From UBA2277 sp964564895 (GTDB lineage Bacteria; Patescibacteriota; Microgenomatia; UBA1400; MFAQ01): a DNA stretch of 64,000 bases. Below the pieces are notes generated by a model that saw nothing but the letters and a program-made list of their open reading frames with translations, was not told the origin of the DNA and made no database searches. The stretch covers positions 27,434 through 91,433 of the forward strand of contig CAZMCB010000001.1 in NCBI GenBank assembly GCA_964564895.1, given 5' to 3'. The number at the start of each line of letters is the position of its first letter. Positions within the stretch are counted from its first letter, which is position 1. A program made the position numbers and the translations under genes. Of this stretch, positions 7,696 to 16,043 are shown piece by piece.

Positions 7696-9584
7696 GAAAA
7701 ATATTCTCTAAACCATAATTCTAATGTTAGAAGTGCCCAAATTCTGGAAGAATAATTGGTGTTTGTATTCTGATGTTCTTTAAGCATCCACTTAATATAC
7801 TCTTTACTGAACATCCCTCTGGATATTGCTTTGTCTGAAAGCAAAATATCTTCAGTATATTTTGCAAGGTCGTTTTTGAACCATGTTTCAATTGGAATTC
7901 CAAAACCCATCTTTGGTCTAAACATTACCTCATCTGGAACTAATCCTCGGAGAGCTTCTTTAAGAATATATTTTTTGTTGTTTAATCCTTTTAACTTCAA
8001 ACCAAACGGAATTTTAGCTGTTAATTCTAGAAACTCATTGTCGAGAAATGGTGATCGACCTTCTAGAGAAGCGGCCATACTGGCAATATCCACTTTTACC
8101 ATCAAATCGTCTGGTAAATAACTATTAAAATCAGCGAAAAGCGTTTGGTCTAACTTATTATCTGTTCCTGATTCATTAAACTTATCGGCAATAATTTTGT
8201 AGCTATTATTCTTTCCTATTTTTTCTTTGAATTCATCTGTATAAAGTTTTTCCTTTGAGTCGTTGTCAAAATAACAGATATAGTTCATGTATCTTTCTCG
8301 ATAATCTTGATTTATGGATTTTGAAAATCGATTGACTCTATCAAAAAATGTTGACTTAATTGATCTATTAACGTAATCTGTTATGGGAATAGCCATCTTG
8401 TTGATTAATTTAAATTTGTCATACCAGAGAGCAAATTTTTGAACACTGTATCTTCCATAGCCAGCAAAATTTTCATCTCCCCCATCTCCGTTTAGCGCCA
8501 CTGTAACATGCTCCTTTGTAAGTTTGCTTAGATAATATGTGGCTAATCCACTGCTATCAGCATAAGGCTCCTCGTATTGCCGTACTAACCAAGGAAGAAT
8601 TTCTATCGTTTCTGGTTTGACTACAAATTCGGTATGATCGGTATTAAATTTGTCGGCAACAATCCTGGCATATTTTGATTCATCAAATTTCTTTTCTTGA
8701 AATGAGATTGTAAAAGTTTTAACTTTATTAACTGAATTCTTACTCATCAAAGCGACGACAGCACTTGAATCAATACCGCCTGATAAAAATGCACCAACAG
8801 GAACATCTGAAGCTAACATGCGAATCTTTACAGATTCATCCAATTTATCCAAAACCCTCTTCTTCCAATCAACCTCACTTAAATCTAGCTTTTCTGAGTA
8901 ATCTAGTTTCCAGTATCTTTTGTTGATTAGTTTTTTTGTTTTTAGATCCAAATGTATGAAATGAGCCGGTTCAAGTTTTTTAATATCTTTAAACCCTGTA
9001 AGAGGTGAAGGTACATATTGAAGAGTTAGGTAATGATGTATGGCAAGATAATCGGGTTCCTTTTTATACTCTTTTTGTGTGAGAATCGCCTTTAACTCCG
9101 AAGCAAACATAAACACATTGTCATCAATGTAATATTTGAATGGTTTCTTCCCCACTCTATCTCTAGCACAAAATACTGTCTTTTCTTTTTCGTCATAGAT
9201 GGCAAAAGAAAACATCCCTCTTAAATGATCGAGGCACTTAAAACCATATTTATCATATAGTGCCATGATTACTTCTGTATCCGAGTGAGAGTCAAACTTA
9301 TATCCTATCTTTAACAGTTTAGATTTTTCGTCTAAGTAATTATAAATTTCACCATTGAATACTATCCAGTATCTTTTTAGATAATTCATTGGCTGGTGGC
9401 CTAATGGAGAAAGATCGATGATGGATAGCCTCCGATGACCTAGCCCTACTCTTCTATCAGAAGAGATGTAAACACCATCGTCGTCAGGACCGCGATGTTT
9501 AATCGACTCTGACATCTGCTCAACTTGAGAAGCAGAGACTTCTTTGTCTTTTGCAAAATAGATTTTCCCAACAATTCCACACAT
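7692..9584 (-). CDS. asnB: Asparagine synthase-like glutamine amidotransferase
   Basis: A 630-residue full-length AsnB-type enzyme. It begins MCGIVGK, with Cys2 as the N-terminal nucleophile of the class II glutaminase; RGPDDDGVY, FNGEIYNY and SHSDTEVI follow. The synthetase domain carries FLSGGIDSSAVVALM, the ATP-PPi loop (SGGIDSS at residues 268-274), and LEGRSPFLDNEFLEL near residue 515. It could make asparagine. However, it sits inside a glycan operon that also contains a UDP-sugar dehydrogenase, and related enzymes in O-antigen clusters amidate uronic-acid sugars. That second role is my inference. Start codon overlap is 4 nt downstream; a 3-nt gap separates it from the upstream membrane protein. 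Confidence 0.88.
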   Translation of the reverse strand: MCGIVGKIYFAKDKEVSASQVEQMSESIKHRGPDDDGVYISSDRRVGLGHRRLSIIDLSPLGHQPMNYLKRYWIVFNGEIYNYLDEKSKLLKIGYKFDSHSDTEVIMALYDKYGFKCLDHLRGMFSFAIYDEKEKTVFCARDRVGKKPFKYYIDDNVFMFASELKAILTQKEYKKEPDYLAIHHYLTLQYVPSPLTGFKDIKKLEPAHFIHLDLKTKKLINKRYWKLDYSEKLDLSEVDWKKRVLDKLDESVKIRMLASDVPVGAFLSGGIDSSAVVALMSKNSVNKVKTFTISFQEKKFDESKYARIVADKFNTDHTEFVVKPETIEILPWLVRQYEEPYADSSGLATYYLSKLTKEHVTVALNGDGGDENFAGYGRYSVQKFALWYDKFKLINKMAIPITDYVNRSIKSTFFDRVNRFSKSINQDYRERYMNYICYFDNDSKEKLYTDEFKEKIGKNNSYKIIADKFNESGTDNKLDQTLFADFNSYLPDDLMVKVDIASMAASLEGRSPFLDNEFLELTAKIPFGLKLKGLNNKKYILKEALRGLVPDEVMFRPKMGFGIPIETWFKNDLAKYTEDILLSDKAISRGMFSKEYIKWMLKEHQNTNTNYSSRIWALLTLELWFREYFS

Positions 9585-9587
9585 AGA

Positions 9588-11501
9588 TTATCTTAACCTC
9601 CAAATCTTCACTCCACCATAATCATATTCAAGTGGATAAATATTAAACTTGTCAAGTTTGGCCCCGAAATAATTCACATCGCGCCACCACTCTCTCGTTG
9701 AGTATATTCCTTCAAATTTGTTTGATGAATACATTACATACGTAGGAGAGTGAAAAAATATTAAAGATGGGTAACAAATAGATTTGAATCTTTTAATTTT
9801 TGCTCTTGCATCGTTTACATATACAGAAAGACTCTCTACATTTCCATAAATAATGTCAAAATCTGATAATAAGCTTTTTACTTTGTTTATTTCTGATGCA
9901 ACAATATCTGATTCACATATATTTACCTCATTTTGTTCGATAATATTTTCTGACAAAAAGAAATCCTTGTTTGGGGATATTAATTTTCTTTCTCCAAAAA
10001 ACCATATTATTTGATTGTTTGCTTGCTGACTTATAAATATTGATTCTTTTGGGGTATTTGTTTTTATCCACTCTGCTGCTTCCATTTCCTCTGGTGAAGT
10101 CAAGGATTTCTTACCCACTGCGACAACAAAACTACCATAAATTGAAATTATGATTAAAAATACAATAAAGATATTTGTTATTTCTGATAATTTAATTTTT
10201 TTTAAGAAATAGGCAGTAAAAAGCAAAATTATTACATCGAAAAACACCCAAGACCTTTCAGGCAGTATTCCAATATTCATTCTAGGAAGAATTTCCGATA
10301 ATGAAAAAAATATAATTCCAGCAAAAAGTAATGACGTTTGAATTTTAGTGAGTTTACGTATCTTTGTAAATGAAATTGAAAGTATAAGTATCCATCCGAC
10401 TATGATTGGTGAAAGATAATAACCGTAATACATGGCTATCGATTTCCATCCTATCCATGCAACAAACATATTATCAGCAGAAAGATCCGTACTCAAAAAC
10501 CACCACTTCCAGCTAAAGTTATTTATCAAATTACTAATGACTTTATTCACTAAGCCAATTGCGTAGCTTACAGAAAAAATATTGGAGTAAGCGATCCATC
10601 CCAATAGCAAAGCAACAAGACAAATCAAAAATATAATTAATTTGTCTTTTTTATCTCCATTAATCAAATATTTAATAATTATTTTTGCAACAGAAAACAA
10701 AACAATTAATACCAAAATTGCAAATAGTTCATGATACAAAAGTCCCACAATAGAAATCCAAAAAATTACTATTAAATCACGAAGATTTTTTTTCGTAGAA
10801 AAATATGTATTTAGGAAATAAAACAGTATTGGCATAAGAATCAACAAAATACTTTGAGCCCTAGGTATATCAATTTCCATATTGATTACTGGCACTGCAA
10901 GGGTGCTAGCAAGAAGTAATCCTCGTAAGAATTTATCTTTATTATCTTTTGTAAAAAGATATACGGAAAAAAGTAAACTTGATTGGGCAATAATCAAAAC
11001 TATTGGGAATAATACATATGGATCGACAGAAGAGACTACTGAAAAAATAGTCAATGAGGCATTGAATAGTGGTCTGTAGCTAGAGACAATTGAACCGCTG
11101 ATCAAATTTTCTCTGACACTGACGATATTACTGTAACTATCCCATTCCGGAATGGTGAAATATATTGAGTAAAAAACAAGATGTAAAGCAAGATAAGCAA
11201 GGAACCAAAAGAATATTCCTTTTATTTTTAATTTTCCAAATTCGAAGATTTTCTTTTTTGTTAGTAAACCTAAGCCCAGCCAGACAAATGTCAAAACTCC
11301 TATTACAGAATAATAATTAATATCAAGTTTGAGTAAATTTAAAATGTAAAAAAGAGGAGTGATGATAGTGAAGAAGGATACCAACCAAGACAGCCACCTT
11401 CCGGACAATCCATCTTCTCTTTTCCAAAACAATCGACCTATCATGTCGGTAGCACCGATTAAAATTAGAAATCCTAATATACCTTTTAATATTTCTATCA
11501 T
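9588..11501 (-). CDS. Large polytopic membrane protein, GT-C-like
   Basis: A 637-residue protein with about 12 hydrophobic segments over the first 450 residues and a soluble C-terminal tail of about 170 residues. After the third helix the loop IPEWDSYSNIVSVRENLISG resembles the acidic extracytoplasmic loop of GT-C enzymes (Trp-Asp then a run to a second conserved Arg/Pro). The tail contains EEMEAAEWIKTNTPKESIFI, the AAEWIKxNTP pattern often found after the membrane part of bacterial PMT-like proteins. No specific family is certain. Overlaps the GT4 gene upstream by 4 nt (ATGA). Probable lipid-phosphosugar-dependent transferase or polymerase. Confidence 0.6.
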   Translation of the reverse strand: MIEILKGILGFLILIGATDMIGRLFWKREDGLSGRWLSWLVSFFTIITPLFYILNLLKLDINYYSVIGVLTFVWLGLGLLTKKKIFEFGKLKIKGIFFWFLAYLALHLVFYSIYFTIPEWDSYSNIVSVRENLISGSIVSSYRPLFNASLTIFSVVSSVDPYVLFPIVLIIAQSSLLFSVYLFTKDNKDKFLRGLLLASTLAVPVINMEIDIPRAQSILLILMPILFYFLNTYFSTKKNLRDLIVIFWISIVGLLYHELFAILVLIVLFSVAKIIIKYLINGDKKDKLIIFLICLVALLLGWIAYSNIFSVSYAIGLVNKVISNLINNFSWKWWFLSTDLSADNMFVAWIGWKSIAMYYGYYLSPIIVGWILILSISFTKIRKLTKIQTSLLFAGIIFFSLSEILPRMNIGILPERSWVFFDVIILLFTAYFLKKIKLSEITNIFIVFLIIISIYGSFVVAVGKKSLTSPEEMEAAEWIKTNTPKESIFISQQANNQIIWFFGERKLISPNKDFFLSENIIEQNEVNICESDIVASEINKVKSLLSDFDIIYGNVESLSVYVNDARAKIKRFKSICYPSLIFFHSPTYVMYSSNKFEGIYSTREWWRDVNYFGAKLDKFNIYPLEYDYGGVKIWRLR

Positions 11502-12649
11502 TTATTTAGTAGAGCAATATATTTATCAATCGAGGTATCCCAGCTAAACTTGTATTTTACTTCTTCCCTTGCTTGATTTCCCAATTTGGTTCTCAATTCT
11601 TTATTATGTGCTAACTGTGCAATTTTATCAGCGAGAATACTTGAATTTCTGGCAGGAATTAGTATTCCGGAACTATCGCTGATGATTTCTTTTGTTCCAC
11701 CAACATTGGTAGCAATAATTGCCTTACTGCAGATAGCTGCTTCGATAACGCTTGTGGGCAGACCCTCAGTGTAGCTAGGATTCACGACAATATCACTTGT
11801 TTTTAGAATACCAATTAGTCCTTCTTTGTTTTTTTGACCAAAGAAAATTACTTTGTTTGCTATCTTTAAATCTTTTGCTTTTTCTTCTAAATTTATTTTT
11901 TGAGGACCTGAACCAACTATGAATAATACCCAATTATTAATTTTTAATTTTGATACTGCTGACAACAAATCAGGCACTCCCTTTCCGTCTATTAATCTGC
12001 CTGTGTAGACAATTTTTACTAGATCTTTGAATTTATTTAAAATTCCTTTGTCTGGTGCAATATTTTCTATTTCATCAATCTCGATGCCCCTGAAAATTAC
12101 ATGGTACTTCCTATTGGGATATATTTTTTTGCAAAACTCAGCTGAAGCCTTGGAGTTGGCAACTACAATGTTGGCTTTCTTGAGAATTAATCGACCACAA
12201 GTATTGTCAAATAGTTTGGCGATAAATGAGTGAAGCTTGTTTGAAAGTTGAACGAAGTCTGAACCATGCTCTATATGCATCCATTTTATTTTTCTTTTTT
12301 GAGAGTAAGTAAGTGCCATCAGGGAAGTAAAAAAGAATCTGGTTCGAGAGATAACTAAATCAAAATTTTTTTTATATAACTCATTTATCAAATTTCGATA
12401 ATCTTTTTGCCAGAACTTCGGCAAAAACCAATTGGGTATTAATTCGAAGGCTGGGAATCTAACAATGTTAACGTTTTTATAGCGAAGATCTCTTTCAGGA
12501 GTATCTATAGGCAATCTGGGAGTAAAAACCGTAATCTCATATCCCCTTTTAGATATGAACTTATTAAACTCGTCTGCATGACTTTCTAAACCACCGACAT
12601 GAGGAAAATAGTAGGGACAGAATACTAAAATTTTCCCAAGAATTTTCAT
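11498..12649 (-). CDS. Family 4 glycosyltransferase
   Basis: A 383-residue GT-B enzyme. The N-terminus reads ILVFCPYYFPHVGGLESHAD, the Pro-x-x-Gly-Gly loop of GT4. The donor domain has IVYTGRLIDGKGVPDLLSAV, LFIVGSGPQKINLEEKA and YTEGLPTSVIEAAICSKAII with the Glu-x7-Glu motif (Ile-Cys-Ser replaces the common Ala-Cys-Gly). It likely extends a polyprenyl-linked oligosaccharide from the cytoplasmic side. ATGA overlaps at both ends tie it to the membrane protein downstream and the DUF2304 gene upstream. Confidence 0.88.
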   Translation of the reverse strand: MKILGKILVFCPYYFPHVGGLESHADEFNKFISKRGYEITVFTPRLPIDTPERDLRYKNVNIVRFPAFELIPNWFLPKFWQKDYRNLINELYKKNFDLVISRTRFFFTSLMALTYSQKRKIKWMHIEHGSDFVQLSNKLHSFIAKLFDNTCGRLILKKANIVVANSKASAEFCKKIYPNRKYHVIFRGIEIDEIENIAPDKGILNKFKDLVKIVYTGRLIDGKGVPDLLSAVSKLKINNWVLFIVGSGPQKINLEEKAKDLKIANKVIFFGQKNKEGLIGILKTSDIVVNPSYTEGLPTSVIEAAICSKAIIATNVGGTKEIISDSSGILIPARNSSILADKIAQLAHNKELRTKLGNQAREEVKYKFSWDTSIDKYIALLNK

Positions 12650-12993
12650 CTCTTCTTATTTTTGGTAATTTTCTTCACTGCCATCTTCCTTACCAAAATT
12701 TCAACATTCTTTTGTAATCTATTTGTTCGAACATGATTCTGAAACATAACGTAGGAAATAATGGCAAGAGCAGCAAAAGTTGCTAAATCAAATAGTCTAA
12801 CGAAAAATAAATTGTTGACCAATGGCTCTATTAGTTTGGGGAAAAAAGTAATGAAAAGTAACCCACCCCAGATAATCACCCAAACCAGAGCACCTTTTGA
12901 ACCTATTTCATTTTTCTTCCAATATAGAAAAACATTGTAGAGCATCAAAAAAGAAAACACAAAAACCAGAAGTTGAACGCCTATTATGGACAT
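12646..12993 (-). CDS. DUF2304 small membrane protein
   Basis: A 115-residue protein with three predicted helices (residues about 5-23, 36-50 and 65-85), the middle one containing KGALVWVIIWGGLLFITFFP, and a very basic C-terminus ending in Lys/Arg repeats. The size, the Lys/Gly-Ala-Leu-x-Trp pattern and the position match DUF2304, a family regularly encoded beside DPM1-like GT2 genes and thought to assist polyprenyl-phosphosugar synthesis. A GT2 of that type lies two genes upstream (13874-14542). A partner role is inference. Confidence 0.7.
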   Translation of the reverse strand: MSIIGVQLLVFVFSFLMLYNVFLYWKKNEIGSKGALVWVIIWGGLLFITFFPKLIEPLVNNLFFVRLFDLATFAALAIISYVMFQNHVRTNRLQKNVEILVRKMAVKKITKNKKR

Positions 12994-13011
12994 AACTATA
13001 TTCTATCTTAC

Positions 13012-13869
13012 TTATTGACCGTTGGCTTTTCGAAACACCTTGTTAACCCTGTCCATGGCTTTCATGAGTTTAGGCTCAAAACCCATTTTTTCAGAGTCGT
13101 AAATGATCGCCTTTGTGTCTTTAGGGAAACACTTGCCTCCGTAACCTCTGCTTTCGGGAAAAACAAGGGTGTGATTTTTGTTTATTCTTGGATCTGCAAG
13201 CCAACACTCTCTTAGCTCGTTGTAATCTACTCCATATGTCTTCGCAATATCGAACCATTCGTTACAAAAAGTAACTTTCATGGCAAAAAAACTGTTTTCC
13301 ATATACTTTGTAAGAACTGCGGTCATCAAATCTACTTGGAAATATTGAGTATCGACTCCCATTCTTCTTTTGAATACATCTACGCAAAAAGACGTGTCTT
13401 TTTTTTCTCCACCGAATACTTGCCAAGTATGTGCTTCCATGTTCGCGGGATCTGGGTATTTCCAAGCTGGCGTAAAGTATTTTGATTCACCCATGTATTC
13501 AGGGCTAAAAACAAATTTCTTGAACTTTTTACCTAATTCTGCCATCTCACTTGGAGGCATAGTTGACTTTACAAGAATTACCCCTTTGAAATTGATTTCT
13601 TTTGAAAGCCAAGTAAGAGTATCCCTTACGAGACTAGTATCTGCTTTTCCATTTGCAGTTTCGTTTGTAGGAACACTGATAACGGCTAGGTCTAGATCTT
13701 TGAAACTATTTTTATCTGTGAAATTGTATTCCTGTGCACTCATCTCTGAGGCGAACTTTTTACCTTCTTCATTAATGAATGGATCATAAATCGCAGCAAC
13801 CTCAGATTTGAACAATCGATGAATTCCCTTACCTACAACTCCATATCCAATAATGCCTATTTTGTACAT
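13012..13869 (-). CDS. Short UDP-glucose/GDP-mannose dehydrogenase-like protein
   Basis: A 285-residue NAD-dependent sugar-nucleotide dehydrogenase homologue. It has the Rossmann loop GIIGYGVVGKGI (residues 5-16), ISVPTNETANGKADTS, LVKSTMPPSEM, the FSPEYMGES segment, the central helix KYMENSFFAMKVTFCNEW with the catalytic Lys188/Asn192 pair, and GYGGKCFPKDTKAI with the thiohemiacetal-forming Cys247. It ends where the third, UDP-binding domain of standard 400-450-residue enzymes would begin. Catalytic residues are intact, so either this is a natural short form or the C-terminal domain is supplied differently. A uronic-acid product would fit the amidotransferase downstream. Confidence 0.78.
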   Translation of the reverse strand: MYKIGIIGYGVVGKGIHRLFKSEVAAIYDPFINEEGKKFASEMSAQEYNFTDKNSFKDLDLAVISVPTNETANGKADTSLVRDTLTWLSKEINFKGVILVKSTMPPSEMAELGKKFKKFVFSPEYMGESKYFTPAWKYPDPANMEAHTWQVFGGEKKDTSFCVDVFKRRMGVDTQYFQVDLMTAVLTKYMENSFFAMKVTFCNEWFDIAKTYGVDYNELRECWLADPRINKNHTLVFPESRGYGGKCFPKDTKAIIYDSEKMGFEPKLMKAMDRVNKVFRKANGQ

Positions 13870-13873
13870 GAGC

Positions 13874-14542
13874 CTAATTATAGTACCATCCAGGGATTTG
13901 TAATAGTATTTTTATTGCATCAAAAAGAGAGACTCCCTTGTATTTATCAATATAAATTGTATCTACCTCTATCTCTTTATAATCGAGATGGTTTTTTCCT
14001 ACCCTTGTGGCAATTTCTGTTTCAACTCCATATCGTGTAGAACGCCACTTTATTTGTTTGTAGACAGACTTATTGAATCCTAGATAGCCACAAAGAAATT
14101 CTTTTCTATTGATATCAAATAGAAACCTCAAAATGCTTTTGGCAATAATATTCCCCCATTTTCTGACAAAAGGCATTTCACCATTTAGCTTTCTATAACC
14201 AAAAACTAAATCGTGGTTAATTAATTCTTTCTCGAAATCTCTGAGGTGTTTAGGGTTATGTTGGCCGTCGGCGTCGATAAAAATTACAGCATCAGCTTTT
14301 AGTTTCCATGCCATAGACACTCCGGTTCGCATTGCAGCACCCTTACCGAGATTTATTGCATGAGACAAAAGGAATACTCTTTTGTTGTTTTTAAATTTTT
14401 TGTTTAATACTTTCCAAGTATCATCTGTCGAACCATCGTCAATAACTACTAAATCATTATTTGTATTCTTTAGAACTCTATTGATAGTATCAACTGCTCG
14501 AAAATTTTCATTGAAAGCCGGAATGATAATTATTGTTTTCAC
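13874..14542 (-). CDS. DPM1-like polyprenyl-phosphate glycosyltransferase (GT2)
   Basis: A 222-residue soluble GT2 with the dolichol-phosphate mannosyltransferase pattern: IIIIPAFNENFRAVDTINRV, LVVIDDGSTDDTWKVL, INLGKGAAMRTGVSMAWK, VIFIDADGQHNPKHL (Asp-x-Asp) and LCGYLGFNKSVYKQI. The absence of helices resembles soluble DPM1-type enzymes. It would make a polyprenyl-phosphate sugar, the donor for GT-C enzymes. The start is a GTG at 14542 whose last bases overlap the upstream stop (GTGA). A 4-nt gap leads to the dehydrogenase gene. Confidence 0.85.
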   Translation of the reverse strand: MKTIIIIPAFNENFRAVDTINRVLKNTNNDLVVIDDGSTDDTWKVLNKKFKNNKRVFLLSHAINLGKGAAMRTGVSMAWKLKADAVIFIDADGQHNPKHLRDFEKELINHDLVFGYRKLNGEMPFVRKWGNIIAKSILRFLFDINRKEFLCGYLGFNKSVYKQIKWRSTRYGVETEIATRVGKNHLDYKEIEVDTIYIDKYKGVSLFDAIKILLQIPGWYYN

Positions 14543-16032
14543 TTTGGATTGTTCTTAAAAATATAAATGTTGAAGGCACCTTTTTGGAGAACTTCGATTG
14601 GCTTCAGTTCTGATTCGTATTCTCTATCTTCCATAATAATTATCTTATATTTTGGAACTTGATCCGAAGAATTTTCATTTAGTATCCATCCAAAATATTC
14701 ATTTGCTTGGCATTTAATCGGAAGACGCCCATAAATCCTGTACATAAAACACCATCCGGCGTATTGGGGGTAAGTGGAACCACCGATTTCGGGTATTTCA
14801 ACAGAGAATGATTCATCATTTATGACGCTCATTGTTTCAGATATTATCTGACTTCTGACAGTGAGACCGAACCTTGATTGATTGATGGTCAATACGGCAA
14901 AACTGTTGATTAGAATATAACCTCCCAACAATATTGTTGAAAGTCTTAATGGTATTTGAGAAAGAAATAATCCAACGATAATTGCAAATAAAGCAAAGAA
15001 ACTAACTAAAAAATATTCACAACTGGGACTGGGATAAAAAAGAAAGGCTGCAAGTATCGATAAGGTAGTAAAAAATAAAATGCGTAAATTCTTTTCTCTT
15101 TTTTGTTTTATAAATAGCCATCCCAAAATAATTGTTGAAATAACAGATAGTTGCCAGTAACCTTTTGTCATGCCTGGGTGGACTCCTAAGAGCATTTCGT
15201 CTTGGATGGTCGTATATGGCTTGATAAACCAGAAACGACTTAAGGCTGTACCGATTGATCGATAATTTCCAGAGATAACAGAGGAGTCAAATGACAAGCC
15301 ATCTTCTTTTGAAGAAAATACGTAGCGAACAGGCCCTAATAGATTGTCGAAGTTGTGACTAATATCGAAAACGATCATCGGAGAAACGATAATAAGATAT
15401 GCGGATATAGATAAAAACCATGATTTAAGAGAAATCTTTTTGATATTTTTGAGAACGATAAATAGAACTAACGGCCAGAAAGCGACGAGAGATAAATGAA
15501 TATGCAGAGAGATCGCCATCAAGGCGGAAGTCAGGACAAACCAACGAGAGTCCTTGTCGGCTTTGTAGAGTGAGTATAGAAGCCATACCGAGATAAATGG
15601 AATTGGTGTAGGATTCCAGAAACGTCGATCGAATATATTCATAAGTGCTGAAAAACCATAGATAAGCAGGGCGAAAGTGGCTGCCTTTTTAGAGAATATT
15701 TTGGAGGTGATGTAATAGATGCTGAAACTGGTGGCTATACCCAGAAGAGGAGAGAAGATAGCCAGACTAACCAAATCCCCTCCTGAAAGCTTAAAGAGAA
15801 TGGCATTGAGATAAGTAAAGGCGGGACCAAGATAGAAACCAAAATTACTGGCGCTAACGCCAATCCAGATAGGGTGGAAATTGAGCACTTGGGACCAAGC
15901 GAGAAATGCTTGGTATTCTTCGTCGAAGTTAAAACTAAACCAGTCTACGGCATTCCAAAGACGAAGAGCACAAAAAGCTACTATCAGAATACCAATCAAT
16001 ACTTTTGTAAAATTGAGCTTTGGCTTGGCCAT
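14539..16032 (-). CDS. GT39/PMT-like membrane glycosyltransferase
   Basis: A 497-residue GT-C protein with about 11 transmembrane helices. After the first helix comes WFSFNFDEEYQAFLAWSQVL with the Asp-Glu pair (residues 37-38) that corresponds to the catalytic acidic motif of ArnT/PMT enzymes. The GSASNFGFYLGP-type region (seen as VSASNFGFYLGPAFTY) and RRFWNPTPIPFISVW follow the layout of bacterial PMT_2 proteins. The C-terminal 90 residues form a soluble tail with EIGGSTYPQYAGWCFMYRIY. It should use a polyprenyl-phosphate sugar on the outer face of the membrane, perhaps that made by the GT2 with which it overlaps by 4 nt. Confidence 0.78.
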   Translation of the reverse strand: MAKPKLNFTKVLIGILIVAFCALRLWNAVDWFSFNFDEEYQAFLAWSQVLNFHPIWIGVSASNFGFYLGPAFTYLNAILFKLSGGDLVSLAIFSPLLGIATSFSIYYITSKIFSKKAATFALLIYGFSALMNIFDRRFWNPTPIPFISVWLLYSLYKADKDSRWFVLTSALMAISLHIHLSLVAFWPLVLFIVLKNIKKISLKSWFLSISAYLIIVSPMIVFDISHNFDNLLGPVRYVFSSKEDGLSFDSSVISGNYRSIGTALSRFWFIKPYTTIQDEMLLGVHPGMTKGYWQLSVISTIILGWLFIKQKREKNLRILFFTTLSILAAFLFYPSPSCEYFLVSFFALFAIIVGLFLSQIPLRLSTILLGGYILINSFAVLTINQSRFGLTVRSQIISETMSVINDESFSVEIPEIGGSTYPQYAGWCFMYRIYGRLPIKCQANEYFGWILNENSSDQVPKYKIIIMEDREYESELKPIEVLQKGAFNIYIFKNNPK

Positions 16033-16043
16033 AAGTTAGTTTA

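Noticed and set aside
13370..13789. A 139-residue plus-strand frame
   Set aside because: It is the antisense shadow of the UDP-sugar dehydrogenase, which has all catalytic motifs.
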